DNA of 64,000 nucleotides from NCBI GenBank assembly GCA_015179045.1, contig WHUZ01000029.1, positions 558,001 to 622,000 of the forward strand, in the 5' to 3' direction. Shown piece by piece: positions 54,076 to 64,000 of this stretch. The position numbers were made by a program, and so were the translations under genes. How positions within the stretch are numbered: position 1 is the stretch's first letter; each line of letters opens with the position of its first letter. Origin of the DNA: Kalaharituber pfeilii (lineage: Eukaryota; Ascomycota; Pezizomycetes; Pezizales; Pezizaceae). A model generated the notes under the pieces. It saw only the letters and a list, made by a program, of their open reading frames with translations. It did no database searches and was not told the origin of the DNA.

Positions 54076-55252
54076 CCTTTCGAATGCCGACTCTACCACT
54101 TGGCTGAGACGCCGCATCAACGTGGAGGGGGTCATAGAGTAGTACCAATTTATAGGATACTAGACTGCAAAGGTAGAGGATGCCCTCCAGCAAGCTGCAA
54201 GGAACGTAGTAGTCCTTTTGAGTGCAAAAGGGTCAGTAGGAGTGCATGAGGTATGGAGAAGTAGAGGTTAGCTAACAGTTTGTAGCACATAATGACGTGC
54301 AAGGAGGCATGGGCTGAATAGGCACATATTATTAGCAAGGGAATCTCAATACAGGAGCGAGAGGCTGAGCAAGGTAATAAGGTGAGAAGAGTCATTAAGG
54401 AAGATGACATCCCATAGAAAGAACTTTAATCAAATATACGGCAACCATGATCAGCACTCAACGGTAACAAGTTTCCCACCGAACCCAGCGAGATGCCTCT
54501 CTCCAACTCCAGCAAGAGGTTAAAGTATGATTCCAGACACCCTGGCAGAAATCGGTGAGGGAAGCAATAAACAGATGGAAGTAGATTTCGAGACCTACAT
54601 TATGGTGGATGGCACCAGGAAACGGAAGTACAATAGTGAGCTAGCTGAGAATTAGTAGAAGAGACTTTTGATCTAAAGGATAGTGAAGTAGAGAAGGTAG
54701 AGGTAGAAAAACTTGAAGAACTGGAAGGAGCCAGCGTCCCTTCCAGCGAAACCTACATAGATCGAAAGCTCTCAGTGCGCCGAGTCTTTTGATCTAATTT
54801 TCATCCTCGAAAACTACAATCCACAAGTTTCCCCCTCGGGGTGAAATTTTGAGGAAATCTTCCAACACATCAACCCACCCAGCCGGGACCAACAGAAATG
54901 GCTCGCCCCCCATCCAAAGGATACTACAGAATGACCCCGGACGGCGACCTCGACCTGGTCCAGGCCCAATCCGGCGCACCACCGCCCACACCGACCGCAT
55001 CGCCGCCTCCACCCTCGCCGACGCTGAGGCATGAAAGGAGATGGCGTATCATTGAAGCGCTTGGGGAGATAAAAGAAGCAGAGGTGATGTAAATACTATA
55101 GTGCCAGCTGAAGGCAGTATTTGGAGGGGATCTACTGGATGTTTGGGTTGAACAGTTAGAGACAGTACCTCTAATTGCGGAAGTGGTTCCCATAGAGAGG
55201 AGCTCTCTAATAGGGGACAGTTACATGAGGCTCTCATAGCAGAGAACAGTGC
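54076..55252. other. Intergenic, no supported gene
   Basis: Short frames only. A stretch at 54078-54120 read on the minus strand (CTCAGCCAAGTGGTAGAGTC) resembles a tRNA 5' half, but no 3' half follows. 54850-55090 is Pro-rich and open in several frames without a recognisable domain. Confidence 0.4.
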
Positions 55253-55805
55253 CAGTGTTCCCAACGGGCCGGCCAGGGCCATAGAAATCTAGGCCTGGAC
55301 TGGCGTGAAACATTCAGGCCGGCCGTGAAGTCCGCCCGCGCCGCCTAGGCCGCCCAGGCCAGTCCAGGCCATTCAGGCCAGGCCGGTTCAGACCATTCAG
55401 GCTGCACTGAGTTAAGTTATACAGTAGCTATATACAGAACGTACTCTAATTTCTACGTATACCTCATTCTCTAATGTTTAGGATTTTGCTTGCTGATTTT
55501 ACACCGCCAGTATCGCTTTCTATTAGCCATGCACAGCTTCACCATACTGTCAAATCCAACTTTGTCGCACCAGATTTTTGTAACCCAAATTCCAGAAGAC
55601 TCGATGTCAGCATCAGATTGGACTGCAGGGAATCGTCGATGCAAGATCAAAACGTGAACTGCACTATGGAGAGTGAAGAATACTAAAGGAATCATCACCA
55701 CCAGTACTGGTGGCCCCTGAAAAGCCCGTAACCAGCCCTGAATTGCTTGAACGGCCTGAATGGCCTGGGCGGCCTGGTCGGCGGTCTGGCCGGTTGGGAA
55801 CACTG
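55253..55805 (-). mobile_element. GGCC-rich non-autonomous element, copy 2 (553 bp)
   Basis: Starts CAGTGTTCCCAACGGGCC and ends CCGGTTGGGAACACTG (inverted). It is the reverse complement of 50227-50613, with an additional 165 bp (about 55525-55690) that copy 1 lacks. No target duplication is obvious. Confidence 0.75.
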
Positions 55806-56592
55806 CCCCTTTGGGGATTACTGTAGATAGAACAGGGTTATTCAAAGTTATTGACAGCAGCCCAAATGCAATGCCTGTCAGCTTCTGCAACCCAACCCTG
55901 TGAAACTGGCCAAATAGATAGCCAATCGTCAAAATAACCACATTGCCGGAATAACTCTATGACTGCAAAGGTCCCATACACGTGTCTGGTTGTGTGGAAC
56001 CATAACGTTACCCGATAACATGCTAAAGAGTATTCAGACTAAAAGGTATTCGACCAGATATTTGTCCGACATGGAAAAATCGCAAATACGTTTCTGGTCA
56101 TAAAAATCCACACAGCAAAATCACTGTATATACAGCTATTCGAGGAATTCTCAAGAAAATCCAGTCGCGTATCCGTGAAAATTCGTAGGTTTTGCCTGAC
56201 ATATGCTGCCAAATCTTTCTTTTCAGAATCCCATTTTCTTACCCAATCTGTACAGTAACTCCACTCGGCACCCGACCCTCAGGCTTGGAATCGCTTTGAC
56301 CATGTCCTGGCGATTTTGTTATAGGCGCTGTAAGAGGAGAGCGATAGTGTCTACCATCCTCAGAGGCATGCGAGTAAAGATATATATATATATATATAAA
56401 ATACTATCCTCAGAGTGACCGGAAGGTTGAGAACTGACAGAATACACACACAAGGCTTGCATTCACATATTGAATAGCGAATGGGAACGTGGGTGCGAAA
56501 AGAGTAGTATTGCAAGAGCGCCGAAAAGATTGCTTGCCTTCCTAAGTACAGAACAAACATGCTACTTTGATCTACATATCAACAAAGGAATT
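55806..56592. other. Intergenic, nothing recognised
   Basis: Includes a short TA microsatellite (56381-56397). No supported gene. Confidence 0.4.
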
Positions 56593-57029
56593 TTTTTTTT
56601 TTTTTTTTTTTTTTTTTATACACATAACCCCGCTTGTAGCACGTGGCCATGGCAGGATCCCTGGGCAAGCCCTCATAGCCCGGAGACAGGCTAAAATAAA
56701 TTTCTACGTACATGGCCCCATCGCGCCGTCGCCCCCGCTCTCCTAACTTCTAGAACTTGACCCCAGCGAAGAAATTCTCTAAAATGTCATATTCCTCCCC
56801 ATTCTCCGCCTTTCTCTTCCAATTCTTTCCCATGTCGCTCCACCTCTCAAAACCTTCTGGACTGTTCTTCTGGCTTCTGCATCGGAAAGCGAGATGCTCC
56901 CCCGTTTGCACCTCCCCACACCTGCACTTATCGGATTCAGCCACACCCAGCTTCTTCAACCATATAGCACACCTTCCCCGCTCCAAGTCGCAATGCAGTG
57001 AAGTTTGATGTCGCCACCCTACCCCACAC
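56593..57029 (-). mobile_element. 5'-truncated LINE family B with 13-bp TSD
   Basis: On the minus strand, the last 79 codons of ORF2 (56986-56750) encode a zinc knuckle (KCRCGEVQTGEHLAFRC) and end DILENFFAGVKF. A 3' UTR with GCCTGTCTCCGGGC and CCTGCCATGGCCACGTGC...GCGGGGTTATGTG and a poly(A) tail follow. Flanked by CAACAAAGGAATT at 56580-56592 and 57030-57042. The 3' tail is the same sequence that the family B mini-retroposons carry. Confidence 0.85.
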
Positions 57030-57180
57030 CAACAAAGGAATTAAAGAAAGTAAATAACTCGAAGCACAAACTAAAGAAAGATTCTATATGAAAGAATTCC
57101 AATAATGAAAGAAAGTCCAAATAATCAAAGAAGAATAAACAAAGAAGCCATAGAAAGATCTATCCTTTATGCCAGAGTGA

Positions 57181-57218
57181 TCCCTCGCCATAGCCCTATA
57201 GGCGGCATGCGAGTAATG

Positions 57219-57250
<32 letters not shown>
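57181..57250 (+). mobile_element. Mini-retroposon A, copy 3 (70 bp)
   Basis: TCCCTCGCCATAGCCCTATA, GGCGGCATGCGAGTAATG and a long poly(A) tail, flanked by a perfect 13-bp duplication, TATGCCAGAGTGA, at 57168-57180 and 57251-57263. Confidence 0.93.
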
Positions 57251-57253
<3 letters not shown>

Positions 57254-57263
57254 GCCAGAGTGA

Positions 57264-58039
57264 CAACCCGGTTTCACAAGGCTTGGCCTATTCCGGTGCA
57301 ACACCAATTCTTTCAGCGCGCGGGCCCGGGTACTTAAAATCGTTGTATTTGTGGTTTTTGCTTGCTTGTTACCCTTTTTCTAGCTATTTTCTTTGTGACC
57401 CCGCACAGTCTTTGTCTCGATCCAGCAGCTTTTCGAGGGGCCTTTGTTTTTTTTCTTTCTTCATCCTTTTAAACGTCAACGTTCAGAGTGGGGCCCGGAT
57501 GCGTATACTAGTAGGAGATATCTAGTCATACTATAGTCTTCTGGGAGCAAATTGACATACTAGAGCGCATGGCTGGACGTCACAGGTCTAGGTTCGGTGC
57601 TTCAAGCCCTGGTGGCCGGCCGCCTATGTTGGAATGAACAGGTGACTGTAGATATATCCATTTTTTCGCAACTTAACGGAAACATAGACAACAACTTTAC
57701 AGACGCGGCCTAAAGCTGAGTGCATGATTGCACACATATACGTAACATAATTCATTTGAAGTGAAGGTATATATGGTCTAACTATTAGCTGTACATAACC
57801 ATCATCCATCTTCAAAGGTCCCATGACTTAAGCTTTAGCCACATTCACAACAACAAAACAAAACCAAAAGTAAGCATAGGTTCGTCAACACCACCAACGG
57901 CCATTTGTATTTCTATCCCCCCTGTTCCTATGTATGCACCGTACGTTATGTCTAACTGGGTGCATAGGTCTTGGGGGGAACTCTGTAATTGGAGTAATCC
58001 CAATGGTTCCACAATCTTATACCGCCTATGCTCTCCTCT
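57264..58039. other. Intergenic, no supported gene
   Basis: Short frames without domains. The right end may already be decayed LINE-A sequence. Confidence 0.35.
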
Positions 58040-58375
58040 CCATCTTCTGGGGAGCAAAGGTTTGCGAGCTTGGTAGGCAAGGCGGACGGGCCAGAATGCA
58101 AATGGTACGGGGACGAGGAAGAACGTCGTCACACATAGGGGAAAGGTGTAGGGTGTGGAGAAGAAGGTGGCCGGGCGGACTGGAGGTAATACTCCGACCA
58201 CCGGAGAGGAGCGAAGCAGAAGGGGATCCATTGGCGGAGCTTATGAGGTGGATAGAACGTTAGGTTTCACTTGATTCAGACTTATACGTTCATGGTCATT
58301 TTCTGTCCTTTCATTTCCTTTGTACGTAACCTCGCCATAGCCCACAGGGCGGCATGCTAGTAATGATTAAAAGAA
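58040..58375 (+). pseudogene. LINE family A 3' end, plus strand
   Basis: The frame ends SHIGERCRVWRRRWPGGLEV, ILRPPERSEAEGDPLAELM and RWIER-stop (58263), homologous to the minus-strand LINE at 22969-23878. A zinc-knuckle Cys is lost and frameshifts precede it. The 3' UTR holds TTTGTACGTAACCTCGCCAT, the AGCCCACAGGGC hairpin and CTAGTAATG followed by an A-rich end. This copy links the mini-retroposon A sequence directly to a LINE tail. Confidence 0.75.
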
Positions 58376-59887
58376 ACAAAAAAAACACTCCATCTTACTA
58401 AACTGCTTTAGAGAGAAGTTTGTGGTCATTGGTCTGTACTAGCGCAAAGGTTGGTTCAAGTCTCCAATGAACAGGCTACGACATTCGGTCTGAACGGCGC
58501 CATTAACAAAAGGTAACAGGCAACCCATTTTGGCGGAGTTACATAAACGGGCGTAAGGATATTCTGGGCTGAAAGGCATTAGAACAAGGGCCTGGCGCAT
58601 TTGGGTGTGTGAAATGGCAAGGGCCTGGCTTTGTGGAGTATATTGCTGGTTTCAAAAATGCAATTGAATGGTCTTTGAATGGTCCCTCAAAGGGCTCTTT
58701 GACCCTTTTTCGATTGTGGGGTTACGGATAGAACGTTGGCCCGGCTGTGATGATAGTGATGATGATGTTGTTGAGGCTTAGACTTATGCCCGGCCAGTGA
58801 CGGTACAATGTTTATGGAGGTGGTTCAGTACCTAGGTTCTGGCCCGGGTTGTACAACCAGGGCAAGGGGTAGCAGGCGGCATCGCCAGAGAAAGTGGCGC
58901 GAGTAGGCGTGGGGTAGATCCGCAATAGATTTCTGCTGTCTTCTTTGGTGGGCTATTCAGGGTTCACGTATTTGGCATTGGAGAGGGCAGCAGAGGAGGA
59001 GGCAGGCCAGACAAATTCGGAAAGGAAGGGAGTGCATACCATGATACTAGAGGTATACCCAGGTCTGCATTCGTCTTTCCTGTCATGCTCGCATTCTCTG
59101 TAATCCCCAGCTTGAGCATTCAATAATTGCCCCTTCATCTAACCAACCTTTATCCCAACTTTGTCGTTCCTCACTCATCCATGCCACCATGTGCAACGTT
59201 TCTACATCTTCCATTGTTATGCCCCATATTTCCTCCTTCAGTCTGTTGTATGTTATTCATTGCTGCATTTGCCTTGGCCTTGGTCTTTCCTCGGTGTGAT
59301 TGATCTTACTAGCGATTGCTAGGTTCCTGCGTTCTGTAGGGTTGTCATTTAGTAACTCTGGGGTAATATTAACGTCACATGCCCTGTCTGTCCTTGACAC
59401 CATGTCTGAAGACGAAGTTGGAATCGATAGTCACGTGGTCTGCTAGATTTCTTTTCACACCACAAAGTGTTACCCTGATGCCCAAGCAATCTTCCCTCGG
59501 TAAACTGAGGAAGTCCGATGTTACCCTCAACAAGTGCCAGTAAAGCCGTACGCCGGATCCATCCGTACCCCCTGCTGAACCAGGGAAGTAGTACACATCA
59601 CGCATCCATCCAGGACGTGCATTACCATCTCCTTTCAGGGAAATATTGTTACATCTCACTCCAGCCCGGACTATCTCCTCAACCTCCTCATCGTGTCGCA
59701 AGAATACTCGGCTCTCCAAGAATCGTCCTCCTTCCTCCATCCTTCCCACTCTCGAGTTCGATTCTTACGTCACTCGAATCTCATCTCCGCCACCTGCCTC
59801 CTGTATGGAGTTTCATCAACCAGACCTCCCATCTTCCTCGTAAAACTCATTTCTTGATCAAACCCACTTCCGGATAATTCAGGATGT
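58376..59887. other. Intergenic with unassigned minus-strand frames
   Basis: Minus-strand frames at 59375-59749 (124 codons) and 59770-60024 (84 codons, overlapping the last exon of the next gene in another frame) have protein-like composition but I could not connect them by plausible splicing or recognise a domain. Confidence 0.35.
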
Positions 59888-60914
59888 TTAAATAGCTCTT
59901 TTATATATAGAAAAAGAGCCTCCGCAATGCGCATGCTCTTTCTCCAACGCGCTTTGTTTACATCCTGCTTCCATCTGGCTTGCACGCTTTGCTGGATTTT
60001 CGTGCCATTTGAACACGTTCGCATTTTGTGGTTGCATTAGGATAAACCAGTATAATCGATGATTCGATCTCCACAAGTAGAATGTTGTACCGTTAAGGGG
60101 CCAGGAAAGCTGATACGCATGTTTGGACCTATAAACTCAGCAGTATTAGCTCATAATCAATCCTCCACCGTCAGTGCGAGCTCGCTCTTGGGTAGATATA
60201 CTTACCGATAACAATTACTCCACTCCTTTAACCTCAGTTCAATACTTTGCATAAGCTGACCCTTACAATCCAAGTCTACTAACACACGCATTGGCCGACT
60301 AACTATATTTGTAAAATCTAAATGGATTTCCTTGCAGGGAGTTACCCGTGCTTGACGGCTGTTCGGTTTGAGATACTTAATACCACCCAGCCGTTCGCCC
60401 TTAGAACCTAGCGCGTCCAAAGTATACTTTTTGGTGAGCAACCTTACGGGATATTTAAACGACTTAATTTGGGCTTCCCTCCTCTTGGACCCTCTTCCAG
60501 TTGCGACTTCATCTTCCAAATGATTCAATTTCGTGACAATCTCCTCGTGCATTAAGACTTTGTGTAAATCCTCGAAGTCTAATTCCAAACTTTCGCCGGA
60601 TAAAAAATCATTCTCCGGATCACTGTCGTACTCTACTGTGTATAAGTCAGACAACCCTGTGTACAGAGCCCCACCCTCTGCTTTTTTGACTGGTGTGGCT
60701 TACCCTGATGTATCCGCGCTTTTGCGAAAGCTTGGCAATGTATATATGCGATTCGTTTGGAACGACTCCCGGTACCACTATCGCCAGGAGTATGAGGGAA
60801 GGGCTTGGCAGCAGTCTTGGTCGAGGAGGCAGAGGGAGTGGCCCAGAAGAGGAAGAGCACTTCGGTCGGAGGACGGAACGAGGGTGTAAGGGAGAGCCTG
60901 TAGATAGTCCTCAT
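59888..60914 (-). CDS. Putative three-exon gene of unknown function
   Basis: Minus-strand exons 60914-60704, 60656-60206 and 60128-59888 (introns of 47 and 77 bases, donors GTAAGC and GTAAGT) join in frame to 300 residues. The N terminus (MRTIYRLSLTPSFRPP) is basic and hydrophobic. The middle exon is acidic then basic (YDSDPENDFLSGES, LDFEDLHKVLMHEEIV, KRREAQIKSF). The last exon is Cys/His/Trp-containing. Support is the consistent splice frame through two introns; no domain is recognised. The 59770-60024 frame competes for the last exon, so the 3' structure may be different. Confidence 0.4.
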
Positions 60915-61658
60915 AAGGCACCCCACGCTTGGTGTCGCCAGCGAGACGCACTTCTGCTGCTACTCGATCAGGGGACGTGAATGTCTTCAATCACGGAGAG
61001 GCCTCGACGGCGCGCTCAAAGGTGTGATGGCGGGTTTGAAGTTTGACTATAGTGTATGTATGTACGTTCGATAGATGGAAATCTCTGAAAGTCGTGTGTT
61101 TCGTTGAGTTCTAAAGTCCGGCAACAGATTCCTGGGCTTTAAGCAAACCAAGCGACTCGGGGTAATCGTTTCTCCACGCAAACGCCAGACCCCAACAACT
61201 TGGCACCCCCCCGCCTTCTCGCCCCTTGAACAAAAACAAACAAATAAACAAATAAACAAAAGCAAAAAAAAAACAAAAAACAAACAAAACACCTCCCTCA
61301 ACCCTTTTTTTTTTCCCAATCCACTTAGTATCTAATACTCCCTTAAATACCAAAAACTAGGAAACCCTAACAAGACGTATACAAAAAGCTTGGTTGAAAG
61401 AATACCTGGGATACTGGATAAACTCTATGGAGTTTGATAAAATATACTTTCTAGAGCTTTAATAATGATATAAATCAACAGTTTTGTAATAACGTATCAT
61501 GTTCAGATTTACAATGCTCAAACAAAACAACAGGATTTTTCTGGTTCCGCACGGGTACCACCTATTGCAGGTGCTTGAGATATATACTCCCTCCCCCCTT
61601 TAACCCCCTCTAACCCCCTTACCCCCTCACCCCCTCACCCTCTCGCACCCCCCACCTT
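60915..61658. other. Intergenic between two minus-strand genes
   Basis: CAAA/CAAACAAA-rich (61229-61290) and C-rich (61580-61655) tracts. No supported gene. Confidence 0.45.
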
Positions 61659-62825
61659 TCACAACTTCTCCGCTACTTTCTCCACCACCTTCTCGGCCTT
61701 CTCCGCCTTCTCGGCTGCCTCGCTTACCACCTCCGCCTTCTTCTCTACGCCTCCCTCCTCCTCCTCCTCTTCTCCCTCTACACTCACCCTACACCCTTCA
61801 ACCTCCCTCTCCACCTCCTCCACCAAACTCTCCAAATACTCCCTATCCCTCCCCACCAACGTCACCGTATTCGTGCCCAGTCCCCACCTAGGATAACTCC
61901 CCACCTTGATTCCCTTCTCCTCCACCCTATCCTGCAGTTTCGTAAGATACTCCGCTACGGCCGACTCCGCCAACGGCGTCGAGATGAGAATCCTGTGACT
62001 ACGCATCGACTCAGGCGAGATGTGCCCCCTCGACTGCAGCACCGGAACTAGGTTTTCCAGAAGTGCCTGGAAAAGCCTCGGGATGCCGGGCAGGATGTAC
62101 ACGTTGCTGTTGACGACCACAACCGGCACCCACATGGTGTCGTCGACAAACAGGTACTCCACGCCGGGTCCCGTGGGCAGCGTCGCCATCCGCAGCCGCG
62201 CCTGCAGCTGTGGTGTCATCGTGTCCCAGTCCTGTTCGCTCGGCTCAGAGTCCTTTAGCCTCTTCCCGTGGGCCTGTACATGCTGTAGCGCCTTCATGCG
62301 CTCCACTGTCGGTTGGTGGAGGGTGAGGGGCAGGTTAAACGCGGTTGCGAGGGACGGATACGTAATGTCGTCGTGCGTGGGCCCGATGCCGCCGGAGGTG
62401 ACGACAAAGTCGTAGTTGGAGGAGAGGCGCTGAGCGGACGAAATGATGTCGTCGGCGACGTCGGGGATGGTTTCTATCCGCGACAGCGCGATGCCCAGGT
62501 CGAAGCAGTATTTGGCGAAGAACGGCGAGTTGGTGTCGACGGTCTGGATGGAGGATTAGTAGCGGAGGAGGGGAGGGGCGGGATTAGTACTAACTTTGCC
62601 ATTGAGCACCTCGTCCCCGATAATCAAGCACGCCGCAGTGCGATACAGGCGCTTGCCCTCGGGGTCGGGAGAGGCACTAGTCGAGCCCATGGCGGGCCAG
62701 TATCGGTATCTGCGGCGGTAGTGGCCGGCGGCGGAGAGTGAGCGCCGTGCGAGTGCGGGGAGTGCTGTACACGGAAGCGGGCGTGAGGCGTGCGCTGGGA
62801 GGAGGCGGGCGAGGCGCGTGAGCAT
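61659..62825 (-). CDS. MoCF_biosynth (CinA/MoaB-like) domain protein
   Basis: Minus-strand exons 62825-62595 and 62543-61659 (51-base intron, GTTAGT donor) give 371 residues. The nucleotide/molybdopterin-binding-like domain starts at TAACLIIGDEVLNGK (about residues 63-77), continues TVDTNSPFFAKYC across the splice, and has the signature TSGGIGPTHDD at about 126-136. A second region with ILISTPLAESAVAEYL and VGSYPRWGLGTNTVTLVGRD follows. The C terminus is a Glu/Lys/Val-rich coiled coil (EKKAEVVSEAAEKAEKAEK). Fungal proteins of this type resemble CinA and the N-terminal half of animal FAD synthase; exact activity is not established. Starting at 62825 gives an Arg/Leu-rich, acid-free N terminus suggestive of a mitochondrial presequence. 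A shorter start (62690, MGSTSASPDPEGK) is possible. It is divergent from the SDR gene. Confidence 0.85.
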
Positions 62826-63333
62826 GGGGCTGCGGATGGATGGAGCATGTAGAGCCGCCCGCCGCCCGCCGCCCTGGAGTGTTTGGTGTGGCAAGAAGGG
62901 CCCCGCCCTGCGCTGGCCTCGCCCGCAGTGTGCATACGGGGCCTGAGTATGCGCTGCATAGGAAGAGCGCCGCAGCTCATCTCCTGCATCCTTGGCAGGC
63001 AGCGCATGCAGCTTACAGCAAGACGCAAAGCCCCGTCTTATGCACGCAATCTCTGCTCTGCATACTTGCTGCATCCCGCGCCTTGCGATTGCGATTCATT
63101 GGCCCGAAGCGCCGATGGCCGACCGGCATTTGGCGCGGGCGAGAGATGACGGAATGGAGGGATGCGGGATGCGGGATGCGGTGCTTACCGCTGCCGCAGC
63201 CGCAGCCGGAGCCCTGGCACTGCCCCCACCAACCCCTCCCCACCGCCCCCACCAGCCCTCCCGCTATAATGTGCACCGCTGCCCCCTGCCCGCGCTGTGA
63301 GGTCAAGTGCAAGAGTAACAAGTAACTCAACGT
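62826..63333. promoter_or_regulatory. Shared 508-bp divergent promoter region
   Basis: GC-rich sequence between two head-to-head genes. Overlapping open frames on both strands here are compositional. A CAGCCGCAGCCGGAGCC block (63194-63212) and GATGCGGGATGCGG repeats (63162-63180) are present. Confidence 0.4.
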
Positions 63334-64000
63334 ATGCCCCCCCGCCACCACTCCATCCTCCGCCCCCTCCGCATCCTCCACCACCTTCACCGCCCCGCCC
63401 CCCTTCTCGCCCGTCTCCTCACCACCCTTCGCCCCACTCCCGCCGCTGCCACTACCGCCATGTCCCGCCTCGCCCACAAGACCATCCTCATCACCGGCGC
63501 CTCCTCCGGCATCGGCCGCAGCACCGCCCTCGAATTCGCCCGGGTCTCGCCCACCTCGAAACTCATCATCACCGCCCGCCGCGTAGAGGCCCTAGAGGCC
63601 CTCGAGGCGCAAATCCACAAGGAAGTCTCCCCCGACGTGCCCGTCCTCGTATACCCCCTAGACGTCGCGAACCCAGAAGAGGTAGATAAGCTGCCTGGAG
63701 CACTACCGGAGGGATGGAGGGTGGTGGATGTCTTGGTTAACAATGCGTATGTCTGTCGTCCTCCTCTCCCAGAAGGAGGGTACTAACGATACGGTCTGCT
63801 TCTGAACAGCGGCCTCGTCAAAGGCATGGACTACGTCGGCTCCATCTCCGCCGTCGACATCGCGGCAATGGTCAACACCAACGTCCTCGGACTCATCAAC
63901 ATGACGCAGACATTCCTCCGCGGCATGCTCACCCGCGAAAACGGAGAAGGCCGAGGCGACATTATCAATGTGGGAAGCATTGCCGGGAGGGAGGGCTACG
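63334..64000 (+). CDS. Short-chain dehydrogenase/reductase, YMR226C-like, partial
   Basis: Exon 63334-63746, a 63-base intron (GTATGT donor, ACTAAC branch site at 63782, ACAG acceptor) and a second exon from 63810 that runs off the right edge. The Rossmann motif is TGASSGIG (residues 54-61), followed by TARRVEALEAL, LDVANPEEV, NNAG (136-139, codon split by the intron) and IINVGSIAGREGY. The catalytic Tyr-x-x-x-Lys lies beyond the window. The pattern matches the yeast YMR226C / bacterial YdfG group of NADP-dependent 3-hydroxy-acid dehydrogenases. The first ATG gives a 42-residue Arg/His/Leu-rich extension that could target mitochondria. An internal ATG (63460, MSRLAHKTILITGA) is the family-typical start. 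Strand and spacing make it divergent from the MoCF-domain gene. Confidence 0.88.

Noticed and set aside
54078..54120. tRNA-like 5' half on the minus strand (CTCAGCCAAGTGGTAGAGTC)
   Set aside because: The D-arm/A-box-like part is good, but no T-arm or matching acceptor stem follows at the right distance. Not callable as a tRNA; at most a tRNA-derived fragment.
62826..63333. Long frames in the divergent promoter (62840-63325 plus; 63013-63477 minus)
   Set aside because: GC-rich compositional frames without domains, overlapping the leaders of two well-supported genes.

Overview
The window looks like chromosomal DNA of a filamentous ascomycete. Spliced genes have 47-90 base introns with GTAAGT/GTATGT donors and CTAAC-like branch sites, and one gene encodes a fungal-type HNH_2 protein. 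Genes are few and repeats dominate. A transposon-rich Pezizomycete (truffle-like) genome would fit; that last step is inference and cannot be proved from the sequence.

Layout. 1-2.4 kb: tail of one gene, then a Cys/His-containing hypothetical gene. 2.4-11 kb: no convincing gene. 11-13.4 kb: pyrimidine-rich upstream region and a five-exon gene for a protein with three similar zinc-binding repeats. 13.4-22.5 kb: empty apart from a short MITE relic. 22.5-28.4 kb: decayed LINE, solo LTR, deleted Harbinger-type element and a 9-bp-TSD micro-element. 28.6-30.1 kb: HNH-domain gene. 31.2-36 kb: 19-bp minisatellite, second solo LTR and many tiny poly(A) retroposons nested in MITEs. 36-40.4 kb: a Mutator-like (MULE) transposase fragment split by an apparently intact, intron-containing DDE transposon. 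42-48.4 kb: MITE, a large inverted-duplicate pogo-like element, and a second copy of the DDE transposon carrying another long-inverted-repeat element. 49.3-49.9 kb: third solo LTR. 50.8-53.5 kb: intact, intronless Argonaute with a complete DEDH catalytic set, bracketed by copies of a GGCC-rich element. 55-58.4 kb: more repeats and LINE 3' ends. 59.9-64 kb: an unrecognised three-exon gene, then a divergent pair, a MoCF/CinA-type domain gene and an SDR related to yeast YMR226C.

The most notable content is mobile-element biology. Two families of about 40-nt hairpin-plus-poly(A) retroposons share their 3' ends with the two LINE families present. Two palindromic micro-elements (42 and 84 bp) begin TAGTCT, end AGACTA and have 9-bp target duplications; a third site holds a 13-bp residue with the same duplication, and an unoccupied paralogous site lies in the same window. 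The DDE transposon sits inside the MULE so cleanly that removing it restores the MULE frame at the junction. An RNA-silencing nuclease gene (Argonaute) lies in the middle of this repeat landscape.
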